Shown one piece after another: positions 9,174 to 18,908 of a DNA stretch of 64,000 nt. The notes beneath the pieces were generated by a model, which did not search any database, had not been told where the DNA came from, and worked only from the letters and a program-made list of their open reading frames with translations. The translations under genes were made by a program, and so were the position numbers. The stretch is taken from positions 54,742-118,741 of the forward strand of contig DATMNI010000440.1 of the NCBI GenBank assembly GCA_035570275.1, in the 5' to 3' direction. Positions within the stretch are counted from its first letter, which is position 1. Every line of letters begins with the position of its first letter. This stretch comes from DATMNI01 sp035570275. GTDB taxonomy: Bacteria > Acidobacteriota > Terriglobia > Bryobacterales > Bryobacteraceae.

Positions 9174-10160
9174 ATGGTCAAGCACGATTCTGCAGTGACT
9201 GAACAGGATGTGATCGAGCGCCTCCGCGGGCGCGTTTCGTTGCCCCGAGCCTCGGGGCTGGTCCTGGGAATCGGCGACGATTGCTGCATCTTCCGGCCGC
9301 GCGGTTCCGTCGAAGACCTGCTGTTCACTACGGACATGCTGATCGAGGGTGTGCACTTCCGGCGCGAAACCCACAGCGCCGCCGACGTGGGCTGGAAATC
9401 GCTGGCGCGCGGCCTCAGCGATATCGCGGCCATGGGTGGCGAGCCGCGCTTCTGCCTGCTCTCCCTTGCCCTACCCGATTGGGCCCTGCCCCAGTTGGCC
9501 GGTACCCGTTGGCTGGACGGTTTCTACCGCGGCTTGCTGGCGCTGGCCGGCTCCGCCCGTGCTCCATTGATGGGTGGCGACCTCGCCCGCGGCGACAAGC
9601 TGATGGCCGACATCGTGGTCTGTGGCACCGTGCCGCGCGGCCGAGCTTTGCGGCGCGATGGCGCACGGCCGGGTGACGGCATCTATGTCTCCGGTGCGCT
9701 CGGCGGCTCGGCGCTCGGTCTCGCCACCGGACGTGGCCAAGCCGGCCGTGGTCAAAGCTGGAAGCGCCACGTTCACCCCGAACCGCGCCTGGCCCTGGGG
9801 AAGTTTCTGCGCCAACGCCTGGGCGCCACCGCCGCCATGGATTTGAGCGACGGCCTCTCGCTCGACCTGCACCGCCTGTGCCTGGCCTCCGGCCTCGAAG
9901 CCGAAATCACCGAGCCACCCCGCTATCCGCGCGCCTCCCTGGAGCAGGCCCTGCACGGCGGCGAAGACTACGAACTGCTCTTCACCGTCCCCGCCAAAAT
10001 CCGTCCCCCGCTCCAGTTCCCGCGCCAGTTTGAAGGCGTGCCGCTCACCCGAATTGGTACCATGCGCAAAGGGCGGAAGGGCGCGGTGACGATGAACGGC
10101 GCGCCGCTCGCCCCGCTGGGTTACGATCACTTCCGCAACGACCACTTCCGCCAACCATGA
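9174..10160 (+). CDS. thiL: Thiamine-monophosphate kinase
   Basis: ThiL phosphorylates thiamine monophosphate to thiamine diphosphate with ATP, the last step of cofactor synthesis in the cytoplasm. The 328 residues show the family motifs in order: GIGDDC (about residue 32), TTDMLIEGVHF, SDIAAMGG, GGDL, MDLSDGLSLDL and GGEDYELLF (about residue 262), which bind Mg-ATP and substrate. Length is normal. It is followed after ten bases by a methyltransferase gene, suggesting co-transcription. No TPP riboswitch is visible upstream. The ATG at 9174 is the first sensible start. Confidence 0.95.
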   Translation: MVKHDSAVTEQDVIERLRGRVSLPRASGLVLGIGDDCCIFRPRGSVEDLLFTTDMLIEGVHFRRETHSAADVGWKSLARGLSDIAAMGGEPRFCLLSLALPDWALPQLAGTRWLDGFYRGLLALAGSARAPLMGGDLARGDKLMADIVVCGTVPRGRALRRDGARPGDGIYVSGALGGSALGLATGRGQAGRGQSWKRHVHPEPRLALGKFLRQRLGATAAMDLSDGLSLDLHRLCLASGLEAEITEPPRYPRASLEQALHGGEDYELLFTVPAKIRPPLQFPRQFEGVPLTRIGTMRKGRKGAVTMNGAPLAPLGYDHFRNDHFRQP

Positions 10161-10170
10161 GGCCTCAACC

Positions 10171-11184
10171 ATGACGCCCCCCGATCCCGCACCCGTCATC
10201 GACCTGATCCAGGCATTCCGCCGCTCCAAAACCATGTTCACCGCGGCCTCCATGGGCATCTTCGACCTGTTGCACGACGCGCCCGCCGCCGCGGCCGAGG
10301 TGGCGGCGCGCCTGGCCGCCAACCCCGATGCCACCGAACGCCTGCTGGATGCCTGCGCCGCGCTGGGACTGCTGCGCAAGCGCGAAGGCGTTTACGAAAA
10401 CGACCCCGTGGCCGACACCTACCTGCGCGCCGCCAGCCCGCACACCCTATACGGGTACGTGCGCTATTCGGACGAAGCCCTCTACCCCATGTGGAACCAC
10501 CTGGCCGACGCCGTGCGCGAAGGCACGCACCGCTGGCGCCAGACTTTCGGCCTCGATGGACCGATCTTCAGCGCCTTCTTCCACACTGATGAAGCTATGC
10601 GCGATTTCTTGCGCGGCATGCACGGCTTCGGCATGTTGACCTCGCCCAAGGTGGTCGCCGCCTTCGATCTGAGCCGTTTCCGCCGCATCGTGGACCTGGG
10701 CAGCGCCACCGGCCATCTGGTCGCCGCCGCCTGCGAGCGATACCCCGAACTCCGCGGCGCCGTCTTCGATCTGCCGCGCGTCACCGCCATGGCACGGGAG
10801 GAAGTGGCGCGTTCCTCCGCGCGCGACCGCATCGAAGTCCTGGCCGGCGATTTCTTCGAGGACGAATTGCCGCCCGCCGATCTCTATTCGGTAGGCCAGG
10901 TGCTGCACGATTGGAACGAAGCCCAGATCGGCCGTCTTCTGACCCGGATCTTCGACCGCCTGCCCCCCGGCGGCGCCTTGCTGGTGGCTGAGAAAATCCT
11001 GGAAGAGGACGGCGTCGGCCCCATCCCCGCCAACATGCAGTCGCTCGGCATGCTGATCTGCACTGAAGGCAAAGAGCGCAGCCTGAGCGAGTACTCGCAA
11101 CTTCTGAAACGGGCGGGCTTCAGTCAGGTCGAAGGCCGCCGCACAGGGGTTCCCCTGGACGCGATCCTGGCGGTGAAGCCCTAG
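10171..11184 (+). CDS. SAM-dependent O-methyltransferase, ASMT/family 2 type
   Basis: A 337-residue enzyme with an N-terminal winged-helix dimerisation domain (residues 5-85, segment AARLAANPDATERLLDACA) and a Rossmann methyltransferase domain. The SAM-binding glycine loop is VDLGSATGHL, followed by GDFFEDELP and the catalytic-region motif VLHDWNE. This layout is that of hydroxyneurosporene/acetylserotonin/plant-type O-methyltransferases, which methylate small hydroxylated molecules. It lies ten bases after thiL, but no functional link to thiamine is known. The acceptor cannot be predicted. Confidence 0.88.
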   Translation: MTPPDPAPVIDLIQAFRRSKTMFTAASMGIFDLLHDAPAAAAEVAARLAANPDATERLLDACAALGLLRKREGVYENDPVADTYLRAASPHTLYGYVRYSDEALYPMWNHLADAVREGTHRWRQTFGLDGPIFSAFFHTDEAMRDFLRGMHGFGMLTSPKVVAAFDLSRFRRIVDLGSATGHLVAAACERYPELRGAVFDLPRVTAMAREEVARSSARDRIEVLAGDFFEDELPPADLYSVGQVLHDWNEAQIGRLLTRIFDRLPPGGALLVAEKILEEDGVGPIPANMQSLGMLICTEGKERSLSEYSQLLKRAGFSQVEGRRTGVPLDAILAVKP

Positions 11185-11519
11185 CACGGGCATTCTTGCC
11201 TGTGTCGCCGTACTAGACGTCGTCTGGCCAGGTGCCAGCTAGGGAGAAGCAACCACTCCCTTACTTTACCGTCATGGCTCCGATGGCCTCGTTGACAATA
11301 TGAGAACTTTGCATCCGAGCCACGACCGTTAGGGAGTGGTCTTACGCGCGGAGAACGAGTTACGCGACAGAAACCGCTGGCGTTGCTTTAATTGCTTCAG
11401 CCGTCGGCATTCAGCCGTCGGCACCTTGCGAAAACGTCAGAGGCTGGGATATGATTGCTGTCCGGCTCACTACTTTGCGATAGGTCCCAGTAAGTCTAAA
11501 AGGAAACAAACAGCACACA
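11185..11519. other. 335-base intergenic region with one hairpin element
   Basis: No gene is supported here; a short open frame from 11336 has no family features and overlaps the next gene. The region holds the palindromic element at 11252-11340 and, from 11341 on, a probable promoter region for the large secreted protein at 11520, although no convincing -35/-10 pair stands out. Confidence 0.6.
11252..11340. repeat. Palindromic element, family 2, copy 1 (GAGCC-CGACCGTTAGGGAG)
   Basis: The right arm GAGCCACGACCGTTAGGGAG followed by TGGT pairs with the left arm ACCACTCCCTTACTTTACCG/TCATGGCTC, with a few extra bases in the left arm and about 28 bases between arms. The same arm, GAGCCGCGACCGTTAGGGAG, forms the hairpin at 45091-45148. 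Both copies lie just downstream of plus-strand genes, so a role as a transcript end or REP element is possible. Confidence 0.65.
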
Positions 11520-14500
11520 ATGAATTTGCTCAAATGTAAGATAGCGAACGTTCCAGGGAAACTGACTCTGGTCACCGCGAGCCTGGGGTTCGCATTTCTG
11601 TTGATCAGCCAGGCGGGGGCGCAGACATCCTTCGGCGGCAACGCGCAGCACACGGCCAACTATAGCCCGGCGGCGCAGAACCTCAATGCGGTCCACTGGA
11701 CGACCTCCATCGACCTGAACAATACCGGGGCCCTGGCGCACTATGGGGCCCCATTGATCACGCCCGCCAACACCATTTTCGTTCCGGTCAAGACCGGCGC
11801 CAACGGCGGGTTTGAGATCAACGTCTTCAACGCGGCCAACGGCGCCCCGCTCTACTCGCTGAGCACCGACTACACTCAGCCGTCGCACAATTGGATTCTG
11901 CCTTATCAGCCCGTTCTGGCAACCAGCTCGGAAACGCGCCTTTACTATCCGGGCAACGGCGGCACGATTTATTATGTCAATAATGTCGATTCCCCCAGCC
12001 ACGGCGCGCCCGTGCAGCAGGTGTTTTACACCACGCTGGCCAACTACCATGCCAACGCTGCGGGCTTCAATTCCACGGTGTTCATCAACACGCCCATCAC
12101 GGCCGACAGCAGCGGCAACGTGTTCTTCGGCTTCCGCGTCGATGGCACGGCCCCGGCCCCGCTGAGCACCACGCAGAGCGGCTTTGCGCGCATCGACCCC
12201 AGTGGCAACGCGACCTACGTGCTGGCGGGCACGGCTGCGGGCGACGCCAGTATCGGACGCGATACCCACAACTCCGGCCCGGCGCTAAGCAACGATCAGA
12301 CTACCGTGTACGCGGCGGTGAAATCGCCCAGCACGGAAACCTACGGTTACCTGCTCGGCCTGAATTCCACCACCCTGGCGACCAAATACAAAGTCTTCCT
12401 GAAAGACCCGCGCGGCAACAATGCCAACAACGCCACGCTTCTGGATGACAGCACGGCGTCGCCCATGGTGGGCCCCGACAACGACGTTTACTTCGGCATT
12501 TATGGCAATCCGGCCAATGGCTCGCGCGGTTTCATGCTGCACTTCAGCGGCGATCTGACGGTAGAGAAAACGCCCGGCGGCTTTGGATGGGACAACACCA
12601 CAGGCGTCGTGCCGGCCAGCATGGTCCCCTCCTATACAGGCACGTCGTCATACCTGCTGTTTACGAAGTACAACAACTATGCGGGCGCCGGCAACGACAG
12701 CGCCGACGGCGTGAACAGGGTCGCGCTGATCGATCCCACAGCCACCCAGGTGGATGCTCATGCGTCTTCCAACGGCCTGCTGATCATGCGCGAGGTGCTT
12801 ACCGTAATCGGCCCCACGGCCGACAAGGAGAATCGCTCGGCCAGCTTGCCTCTGGCGGTGCGCGAATGGTGCATTAACACGCCGGCGATCAATCCGGCCA
12901 CCGGCAGCGTCTTCTTTCCCAGCGAAGACGGTCACATCTATCGTTGGAACCTGGCCGCCAACTCTCTGACCCAGTTCCTGCAACTCAACGCCGGCATTGG
13001 CTTACCTTACGTTCCGACCATCATTGGCCCGGATGGCCAGGTGTTCACGCTCAACGGCGGCACCATGTCTGCGCTGGGCAGCCTCAGCGGCGTGGGCATC
13101 GCGCTCGCCTCTTCCACGCCGGATGTCCGCAACGTGGTGACCGGGCAGGCGCTCACTTTCTCGGTGGCGGTGACCAATACAGGGACTTCCGGCATCACGC
13201 CCACCGGTACCGTCACGCTTACGGACACGGTGTACTTCGTGCCCAGCCCCAACATGGTTAGCAGCACTACGATTACACTGGCCTCCAACGTTCCTCTGGA
13301 TGCCAACGGGAATGCGGCGGTCACTACTTCGGCGCTGACCGCCGACAAGCACTTCATAACCGTGAGCTATAGCGGGGACACAAGCTTCAGCGCCGGCAGC
13401 GGGTCCCTGATCCAGTTTGTCCACGCCAGTGGGACAACCACGGCGGTGGCTGCTTCGCCTAATCCTTCGAATCTAGGCCAGTCGGTCGCCTTTACGGCCA
13501 CGGTGGCCGCAGTTCCGCCGGGTACGGGCACACCCACCGGCATGGTGACGTTCCAGGACGGAAATATCGTGCTGGGGCAGGTGCCGCTCAACGGCAGCGG
13601 GGTGGCTTCGTTCAGCACTTCCGGCCTGGCGCTGGGCAGCCATACCGTGACGGCGGTTTACGCTTCCGATTCGATTTTTGCCGCCAGCAGCGGCAGCAAG
13701 GTGCAGGTGGTTCAGAACACCGCTAACACCACCACTACGACGGCCAGTTCCTCGCCGAATCCCTCGGTGTCTGGCCAGTTGGTGACCTTTACCTCGACCA
13801 CCACCTCCAGCGCGGGCGTGCCGGTGGGCACCGTGACCTTCACGGAAGGCGCCACGGTCTGGGCATCCAACGTGACTGTAAACGCGGGCCAGGCATCGTT
13901 CAGCACCGCGGCGCTGTCCGTCGGCAGCCACACCATCACGGCCACTTTCACCGGGGCCACCGGATGGGGCAACAGCAGCGGCAACGCCGCGCCTCAGGTA
14001 GTGAATGGCGCCGCCGCTACCACCACCACGGCCAGTTCCTCGCCGAATCCCTCGGTCTTTGGCCAGTCGGTGACCTTCACCTCCATCACCACTTCCACAA
14101 CGGGTGTGCCGGCGGGTACGGTGACCTTCACGGAAGGCGCCACGGTCTGGGCATCCAACGTGACTGTAAACGCGGGCCACGCATCGTTCAGCACCACGGC
14201 GCTGACGGTAGCCAGCCACACCATCACCGCCACCTTCACCGGGGCCGCCGGATGGGCCAACAGCAGCGGGAACGCCGCGCCTCAGGTAGTGAATAAAGCC
14301 GCCACTACCACGGTCGTGAGCTCGTCCGCTAACCCATCGGTGTACAGCCAACCAGTCACGTTTACGGCGACCGTCACGGCCACGGCTCCCGGCGGCGGCG
14401 TGCCCACGGGGACGGTCACCTTCAAGAACGGCAACACTACGCTGGGTACCGGATCGCTGAACGGAAGCGGTGCCGCAACCTTCACCACCTCAACCTTGAA

Positions 14501-14882
14501 CGTGGCATCCCATTCCATCACGGCTGTTTACGGCGGCAGCACCAGCTTCAACACCAGCACTTCCCCGGTCCTGACCCAGACGGTGAATAAAGATGGCACC
14601 GCCACCACGGTGACTTCTTCTCTCAACCCCTCGGTACACAATCAATCGGTCACCTTCACGGCCACGGTTGCCGCCAGCGCGCCGGGCACGGCCACGCCCA
14701 CCGGCACGGTCGCCTTCAAGGACGGCGCCAGGACCCTGCATAGCGGCGGCCTGAGTGGGGGCCAAGCCACCTACACAACCTCAACCCTGTCAACCGGCAC
14801 CCATCAGATCACCGTTGTGTACGAAGGTAATTCCCGATTCCTGACAAGCACTTCACCGGTGCTGGTCCAGACCGTAAATTGA
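11520..14882 (+). CDS. Secreted beta-propeller protein with six bacterial Ig-like repeats
   Basis: A 1120-residue exported protein: signal peptide ending QAGAQ near residue 35, then a PQQ/YVTN-like beta-propeller region to about residue 520, then six Ig-like (Big_3_5-type) domains of about 95 residues to the C-terminus. Each Ig domain starts like SSPNPSVxGQxVTFT and ends like FTGAxGWxNSSGNAA or VYxGNSxFxxSTSPV. Domains 3 and 4 are almost identical at DNA level, and domains 4-6 recur in the following gene. Such proteins are typical of acidobacterial secretomes and are thought to act at the cell surface or in adhesion; no enzymatic residues are visible. AAGGA upstream is rather far from the ATG. 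Confidence 0.85.
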   Translation: MNLLKCKIANVPGKLTLVTASLGFAFLLISQAGAQTSFGGNAQHTANYSPAAQNLNAVHWTTSIDLNNTGALAHYGAPLITPANTIFVPVKTGANGGFEINVFNAANGAPLYSLSTDYTQPSHNWILPYQPVLATSSETRLYYPGNGGTIYYVNNVDSPSHGAPVQQVFYTTLANYHANAAGFNSTVFINTPITADSSGNVFFGFRVDGTAPAPLSTTQSGFARIDPSGNATYVLAGTAAGDASIGRDTHNSGPALSNDQTTVYAAVKSPSTETYGYLLGLNSTTLATKYKVFLKDPRGNNANNATLLDDSTASPMVGPDNDVYFGIYGNPANGSRGFMLHFSGDLTVEKTPGGFGWDNTTGVVPASMVPSYTGTSSYLLFTKYNNYAGAGNDSADGVNRVALIDPTATQVDAHASSNGLLIMREVLTVIGPTADKENRSASLPLAVREWCINTPAINPATGSVFFPSEDGHIYRWNLAANSLTQFLQLNAGIGLPYVPTIIGPDGQVFTLNGGTMSALGSLSGVGIALASSTPDVRNVVTGQALTFSVAVTNTGTSGITPTGTVTLTDTVYFVPSPNMVSSTTITLASNVPLDANGNAAVTTSALTADKHFITVSYSGDTSFSAGSGSLIQFVHASGTTTAVAASPNPSNLGQSVAFTATVAAVPPGTGTPTGMVTFQDGNIVLGQVPLNGSGVASFSTSGLALGSHTVTAVYASDSIFAASSGSKVQVVQNTANTTTTTASSSPNPSVSGQLVTFTSTTTSSAGVPVGTVTFTEGATVWASNVTVNAGQASFSTAALSVGSHTITATFTGATGWGNSSGNAAPQVVNGAAATTTTASSSPNPSVFGQSVTFTSITTSTTGVPAGTVTFTEGATVWASNVTVNAGHASFSTTALTVASHTITATFTGAAGWANSSGNAAPQVVNKAATTTVVSSSANPSVYSQPVTFTATVTATAPGGGVPTGTVTFKNGNTTLGTGSLNGSGAATFTTSTLNVASHSITAVYGGSTSFNTSTSPVLTQTVNKDGTATTVTSSLNPSVHNQSVTFTATVAASAPGTATPTGTVAFKDGARTLHSGGLSGGQATYTTSTLSTGTHQITVVYEGNSRFLTSTSPVLVQTVN
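14020..14882 (+). repeat. Ig-domain-encoding block duplicated at 16430-17303
   Basis: The last three Ig-like modules of the first gene and those of the second gene are closely similar in DNA sequence over about 860 bases, including non-essential codon choices such as the stretch encoding EGATVWASNVTV. The order of the three modules is identical. Module 13740-14010 is additionally a tandem near copy of module 14025-14295. This indicates recent duplication or gene conversion. Confidence 0.75.
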
Positions 14883-14906
14883 ACCGGCCAGGAGCATACA
14901 AGCCTC

Positions 14907-17303
14907 ATGCGCACCAAACTTCTCTCGCGGGCGATTGCGCTGGCGTGCTTTGCGCTCGTCACCACACTCGCCCACGCTCAGACCTGGACCACTCTCACCA
15001 CCCGGCCGCCGGCAGGCATCAGCCTCTGCATGTTGCTCACCGATGGCGGCGTGATGTGCCAATCGGGTTCCGCCTGGTACAAGCTCACGCCGGATTCCAG
15101 TGGCAGCTATTTGAATGGCGCCTGGTCTGGGCTTGCCAGCTTGCCTTCGGGTTACGTGCCTGATGCCTTTGCCTCGGCGGTGCTGGCCGACGGGCGGGTG
15201 GTGGTGGTCGGCGGCGAGTACAACAACGGCAACTTCGCGCTGACCAACCTGGGGGCCATCTACGACCCCAATGCCAATACCTGGACCATGCTCCCTCTAC
15301 CGCCATCCACCGGTTCGCCCAATCACTTACAGTGCATCGGCGACGCGCCCGCCGCCGTTTTGGCCGATGGCCGCCTGCTGGTCGGCAGCAAGCTGTTTCA
15401 GGATTTGGCGGTGCTCGATCCCGCCACGCTATCGTGGTCGATTGTTTCGGCCACCGGCAAGACCGATGGCTTCAATTCGGAAGAAGGTTGGACGCTGCTC
15501 CCCGATGGCAGCTTCTTCACGCTGGATGTGAAGAACGCTCCGTCGTCGGAACGCTTCTTACTCACGGGCCCGGCGGCGGGCATCTGGGCGAATTCGGGAA
15601 ACACCCTGCAAGATCTTCACACGCCCACCACTTCGGGGCCGATCACGGCGCCGGGCTGCCCGGTGTACAATCCGCCCGGCGAAATCGGGCCTACGCTTTT
15701 GCGTCCCGATGGCACGGTGTTCGCGGTAGGCGCGAATGGCTTCACTGGCATCTATACGCCGCCGGCGGCCGGGTCCACCGACCCTGGCGCCTGGGCTCAG
15801 GGGCCGCAATTGCCATCAGGACTGAACGTCGAAGACGGCCCTGGCGCCGTATTGCCGAGCGGCCATGTGTTGTTTGGCGCCAGCCCGGGCGCCACTGGAG
15901 CCGGCTTGCAGTATTTCGAATTCGATGGCGCCAGCCTCACTGGCGTTCCCGCGCCGGCCCGCGCCGCCAGCGATGCCACTTACTTCACCAGCCTGCTGGT
16001 TCTGCCTTCGGGACAAGTGATGTTTGTCGACGGCTCCACCACGGTTCAGCTTTACACTCCCGCCGGCTCGCCGGCGTACGATCCCGCCTGGGCGCCGACC
16101 ATCATCGGCGCTCCGCCGACCGTTAATAATGCCACCACGTATCAAATCAGCGGTACCCAATTCAACGGCCTGAACCAGGGGACGGCATTTGGCGACGAAT
16201 CGCAGAACCCCACTAACTATCCGCTGGTACGCATTGTCAACAACACTACCGGGCACGTCTTCTACGCCAAAACGCATGATCACAGCAGCATGGGCGTGGC
16301 GACTGGAAGCACCACGGTTTTCACCAACTTCGATGTGCCTGCCAATATCGAGGCGGGCGCCGCCACGCTGCAGGTTGTCGCCAATGGCATTCCGTCCGCG
16401 GCCGTGGCGGTTACCGTTGTCAACCCGAATAACCCCACGGCCACCGCCGCCAGTTCTTCGCCGAACCCTTCGGTCTTCGGCCAACTGGTGACTTTCATCT
16501 CGACAACCACTTCCAGCGCGGGTCCGCCGGCGGGAACGGTGACCTTCACGGAAGGGGCCACGGTGTGGGCTTCGAACGTGACCGTGGACGCCGCGGGCCG
16601 CGCGTCGTTCAGCACCACGGCCCTGGCGGTAGCCAGCCACACCATCACCGCCACCTTCACCGGGACCGCCGGATGGACGAACAGCAGCGGGAGCGCCGCG
16701 CCTCAGGTGGTACACAAAGCCGCCACTGCTACGGCGGTGAGTTCATCCGCCAACCCCTCGGTGTTCAGCCAGCCAGTCACGTTTACGGCCACGGTCGCCG
16801 CCACGGCTCCGGGCAGCGGCGTGCCTGCGGGCACGGTCAACTTTAGGAACGGCAACGCAACGCTGGGGACCGGAACCCTGAATGGAAGTGGTATCGCAAC
16901 CTTCACCACGTCAACCCTGGCCGTGGGAACCCATTCCATCACGGCCGTTTACGGCGGCAGTACCGGCTTCAACACCAGCACTTCCCTGGCCTTGACCCAG
17001 ACCGTGAATAAGGACGCCACCACCACCACGGTGACTTCGTCTTTCAACCCATCGGTACATAATCAGTCAGTTACCTTCACGGCTACGGTGGCGGCCAACG
17101 CGCCGGGCACGGCACGTACCACCGGCACGGTTACCTTTAAGGATGGCGCCAGGACCCTGCGCAGCGTCGGGCTTAGTGCCGGCCATGCCAGCTTTACCAC
17201 CTCAACCCTTTCAACCGGCGCCCATCAGATCACCGCTGTGTATGGAGGCAGTTCCAGTTTCCTCACCAGCACTTCACCGGTGTTGGTCCAGACGGTGAAT
17301 TGA
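14907..17303 (+). CDS. Secreted kelch/galactose-oxidase-like protein with three Ig-like repeats
   Basis: This 798-residue protein begins with a signal peptide (cleavage after AHA, residue 24), followed by a kelch-type beta-propeller to about residue 380 (units such as LADGRVVVVGG and LLPDGSFF), a galactose-oxidase-like C-terminal beta domain (TYQISGTQFNGLNQG to about residue 500) and three Ig-like repeats. These repeats are near copies of the last three of the preceding protein. It starts 24 bases after that gene and is probably co-transcribed. The copper ligands and Tyr-Cys cofactor of true galactose oxidases are not evident, so enzymatic activity is doubtful; a surface or adhesive role is inferred. 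Confidence 0.83.
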   Translation: MRTKLLSRAIALACFALVTTLAHAQTWTTLTTRPPAGISLCMLLTDGGVMCQSGSAWYKLTPDSSGSYLNGAWSGLASLPSGYVPDAFASAVLADGRVVVVGGEYNNGNFALTNLGAIYDPNANTWTMLPLPPSTGSPNHLQCIGDAPAAVLADGRLLVGSKLFQDLAVLDPATLSWSIVSATGKTDGFNSEEGWTLLPDGSFFTLDVKNAPSSERFLLTGPAAGIWANSGNTLQDLHTPTTSGPITAPGCPVYNPPGEIGPTLLRPDGTVFAVGANGFTGIYTPPAAGSTDPGAWAQGPQLPSGLNVEDGPGAVLPSGHVLFGASPGATGAGLQYFEFDGASLTGVPAPARAASDATYFTSLLVLPSGQVMFVDGSTTVQLYTPAGSPAYDPAWAPTIIGAPPTVNNATTYQISGTQFNGLNQGTAFGDESQNPTNYPLVRIVNNTTGHVFYAKTHDHSSMGVATGSTTVFTNFDVPANIEAGAATLQVVANGIPSAAVAVTVVNPNNPTATAASSSPNPSVFGQLVTFISTTTSSAGPPAGTVTFTEGATVWASNVTVDAAGRASFSTTALAVASHTITATFTGTAGWTNSSGSAAPQVVHKAATATAVSSSANPSVFSQPVTFTATVAATAPGSGVPAGTVNFRNGNATLGTGTLNGSGIATFTTSTLAVGTHSITAVYGGSTGFNTSTSLALTQTVNKDATTTTVTSSFNPSVHNQSVTFTATVAANAPGTARTTGTVTFKDGARTLRSVGLSAGHASFTTSTLSTGAHQITAVYGGSSSFLTSTSPVLVQTVN

Positions 17304-17364
17304 ACGGGATAGGATGAGATACAGGCCCCGCGGCGCACGGCATACGAGTACACATGAGTAAAGG

Positions 17365-18714
17365 ATGAGACCAGCGTGGTGCAACCCGGTGCCGGGCATC
17401 CGGTTGCCCGCCGTACTAGCTGCCGTGATAGCCGGCGTCTTGCCGCCAGCCTCGCCGGCGCAGTCCTCATTCTCCGGATCCTACCCCCTTCTGGACGGCG
17501 ATGTGATCCGTTATCAGAGTACGCCCCCGAATGACTTAGTCGCCCGGCTGCAGCGCCGCCTCGACCAGGGCGAAACCACGCTCACATTCCAGGAACCACA
17601 TGGCTATCTGCTCTCGGTGCTCCAGCAGTTGAACATCCGGCTTTCTTCTCAAACACTGGTCTTCTCCAAGACCAGTTCGCAGCAACACCTGATCGCGCCT
17701 GCCACGCCGCGGGCGCTGTATTTCAATGACAGTGTTTACGTTGGATGGGTGCACGGCGGGGACGTCCTGGAGGTAGCCGCCGTCGACCCGTCCCAGGGAA
17801 CCATGTTTTACACGCTGGATCAGCACCGCCCGTCCCTGACAGCGAAAAGTCAGCCGAAGTTTGTCCGCCGGGAGGAGTGCCTCCAATGTCACGCCTCTCC
17901 CAAGACGCTGGGCGTACCCGGACTGCTGTTGCGCTCGGTATTTCCCGCGGCAGACGGTGTTCCGCAGCTGCAGGAGGACTCATTCGTCACCGATCACAGC
18001 AGTCCTCTGCGAGAGCGATGGGGCGGCTGGTACGTCACCGGAACCCTCGGCAACCAGCGCCACATGGGAAACGCCTCGGTCAAGGACAAAGAGCTTCCCG
18101 GTCGGCTCGATCGGGAAAGCGGCGCCAATGTCACTTCGCTCCAGGGGCGCTTCGATCTGACTGCCTACCCAACCCCGCACAGCGATCTGGTGGCTCTCAT
18201 GATTCTGGCGCACCAGACACACCTGCATGACTTGATCAGCCGTGTGAACTGGGAGACCCGGCTGGCGCTCAACCAGCAGGAGTCCATGAACAAGGCGCTC
18301 GGGGTTCCCGCGGGCATCTGGTCCGAATCCACCCGCCATCGCATCTACGACGCGGTAGAAACCCTGCTGCGCTACATGCTTTTCACCGACGAAACCCGCC
18401 TGGAAGCACCAGTGCGGGGTACCTCTACGTTCACCACGGAATTTGCGGCGGCCGGTCCTAAGGACAGCGCCGGCCGCTCGCTGAGGGATCTGGATTTGAA
18501 CCGCCGGATGTTCCGGTATCCGTGCAGTTTCCTGATTTATTCCGAAGCCTTCGACGCCTTACCGAAACCGGCATTGGACCATTTCTACCGCCGCCTGTGG
18601 GACGTGCTGACCGGCAAAGACCAGGACGATGCCTTTGCAACTCTCACCAGGTCGGATCGGGACGCGATTCGAAGCATTCTGCGGCAGACAAAGGCTGAGC
18701 TGGCCAGCTACTGA
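17365..18714 (+). CDS. Exported protein with a single CxxCH haem-binding motif
   Basis: A 449-residue protein with an N-terminal hydrophobic export signal (to about residue 32, AQSSF) and one c-type haem motif, CLQCH at residues 172-176, preceded by FVRREE. Downstream features include histidine-rich segments (LAHQTHLHDLISRVNWE) that may provide the second haem ligand. Similar uncharacterised proteins occur in acidobacteria and proteobacteria near redox or surface genes, but I cannot name a function. The ATG at 17365 directly follows AAGG, too close for a ribosome binding site; GTG 17389 would leave a more typical signal peptide. Confidence 0.7.
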   Translation: MRPAWCNPVPGIRLPAVLAAVIAGVLPPASPAQSSFSGSYPLLDGDVIRYQSTPPNDLVARLQRRLDQGETTLTFQEPHGYLLSVLQQLNIRLSSQTLVFSKTSSQQHLIAPATPRALYFNDSVYVGWVHGGDVLEVAAVDPSQGTMFYTLDQHRPSLTAKSQPKFVRREECLQCHASPKTLGVPGLLLRSVFPAADGVPQLQEDSFVTDHSSPLRERWGGWYVTGTLGNQRHMGNASVKDKELPGRLDRESGANVTSLQGRFDLTAYPTPHSDLVALMILAHQTHLHDLISRVNWETRLALNQQESMNKALGVPAGIWSESTRHRIYDAVETLLRYMLFTDETRLEAPVRGTSTFTTEFAAAGPKDSAGRSLRDLDLNRRMFRYPCSFLIYSEAFDALPKPALDHFYRRLWDVLTGKDQDDAFATLTRSDRDAIRSILRQTKAELASY

Positions 18715-18896
18715 CAAACTCTTTGTTGGCGGAAATCGCCGCCAGCGGGCCGGCGGCGGAAACGCACGGCCGACACGCACGGAGCTGAGTCCGCCCGCGA
18801 CTACGGTCTACCAACTCTGGATCGACACTGTGTCTCTCGTTCCGCGCGCCTTTGCGCCATCAGGCACGCCGCCCAGAGGGTCACGGCCACTCGCGC

Positions 18897-18902
18897 TAGA
18901 AT
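18897..18902 (+). promoter_or_regulatory. -10 box TAGAAT, 6 nt before ATG
   Basis: TAGAAT is followed by TCCTGC and the ATG of the SDR gene. With the usual distance from -10 to transcription start, the mRNA would begin at the start codon. No ribosome binding site is present. Confidence 0.5.
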
Positions 18903-18908
18903 TCCTGC

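Noticed and set aside
11336..11539. Short plus-strand frame before the Ig-repeat gene
   Set aside because: No recognisable feature, basic composition, and it overlaps both the repeat arm and the next start.
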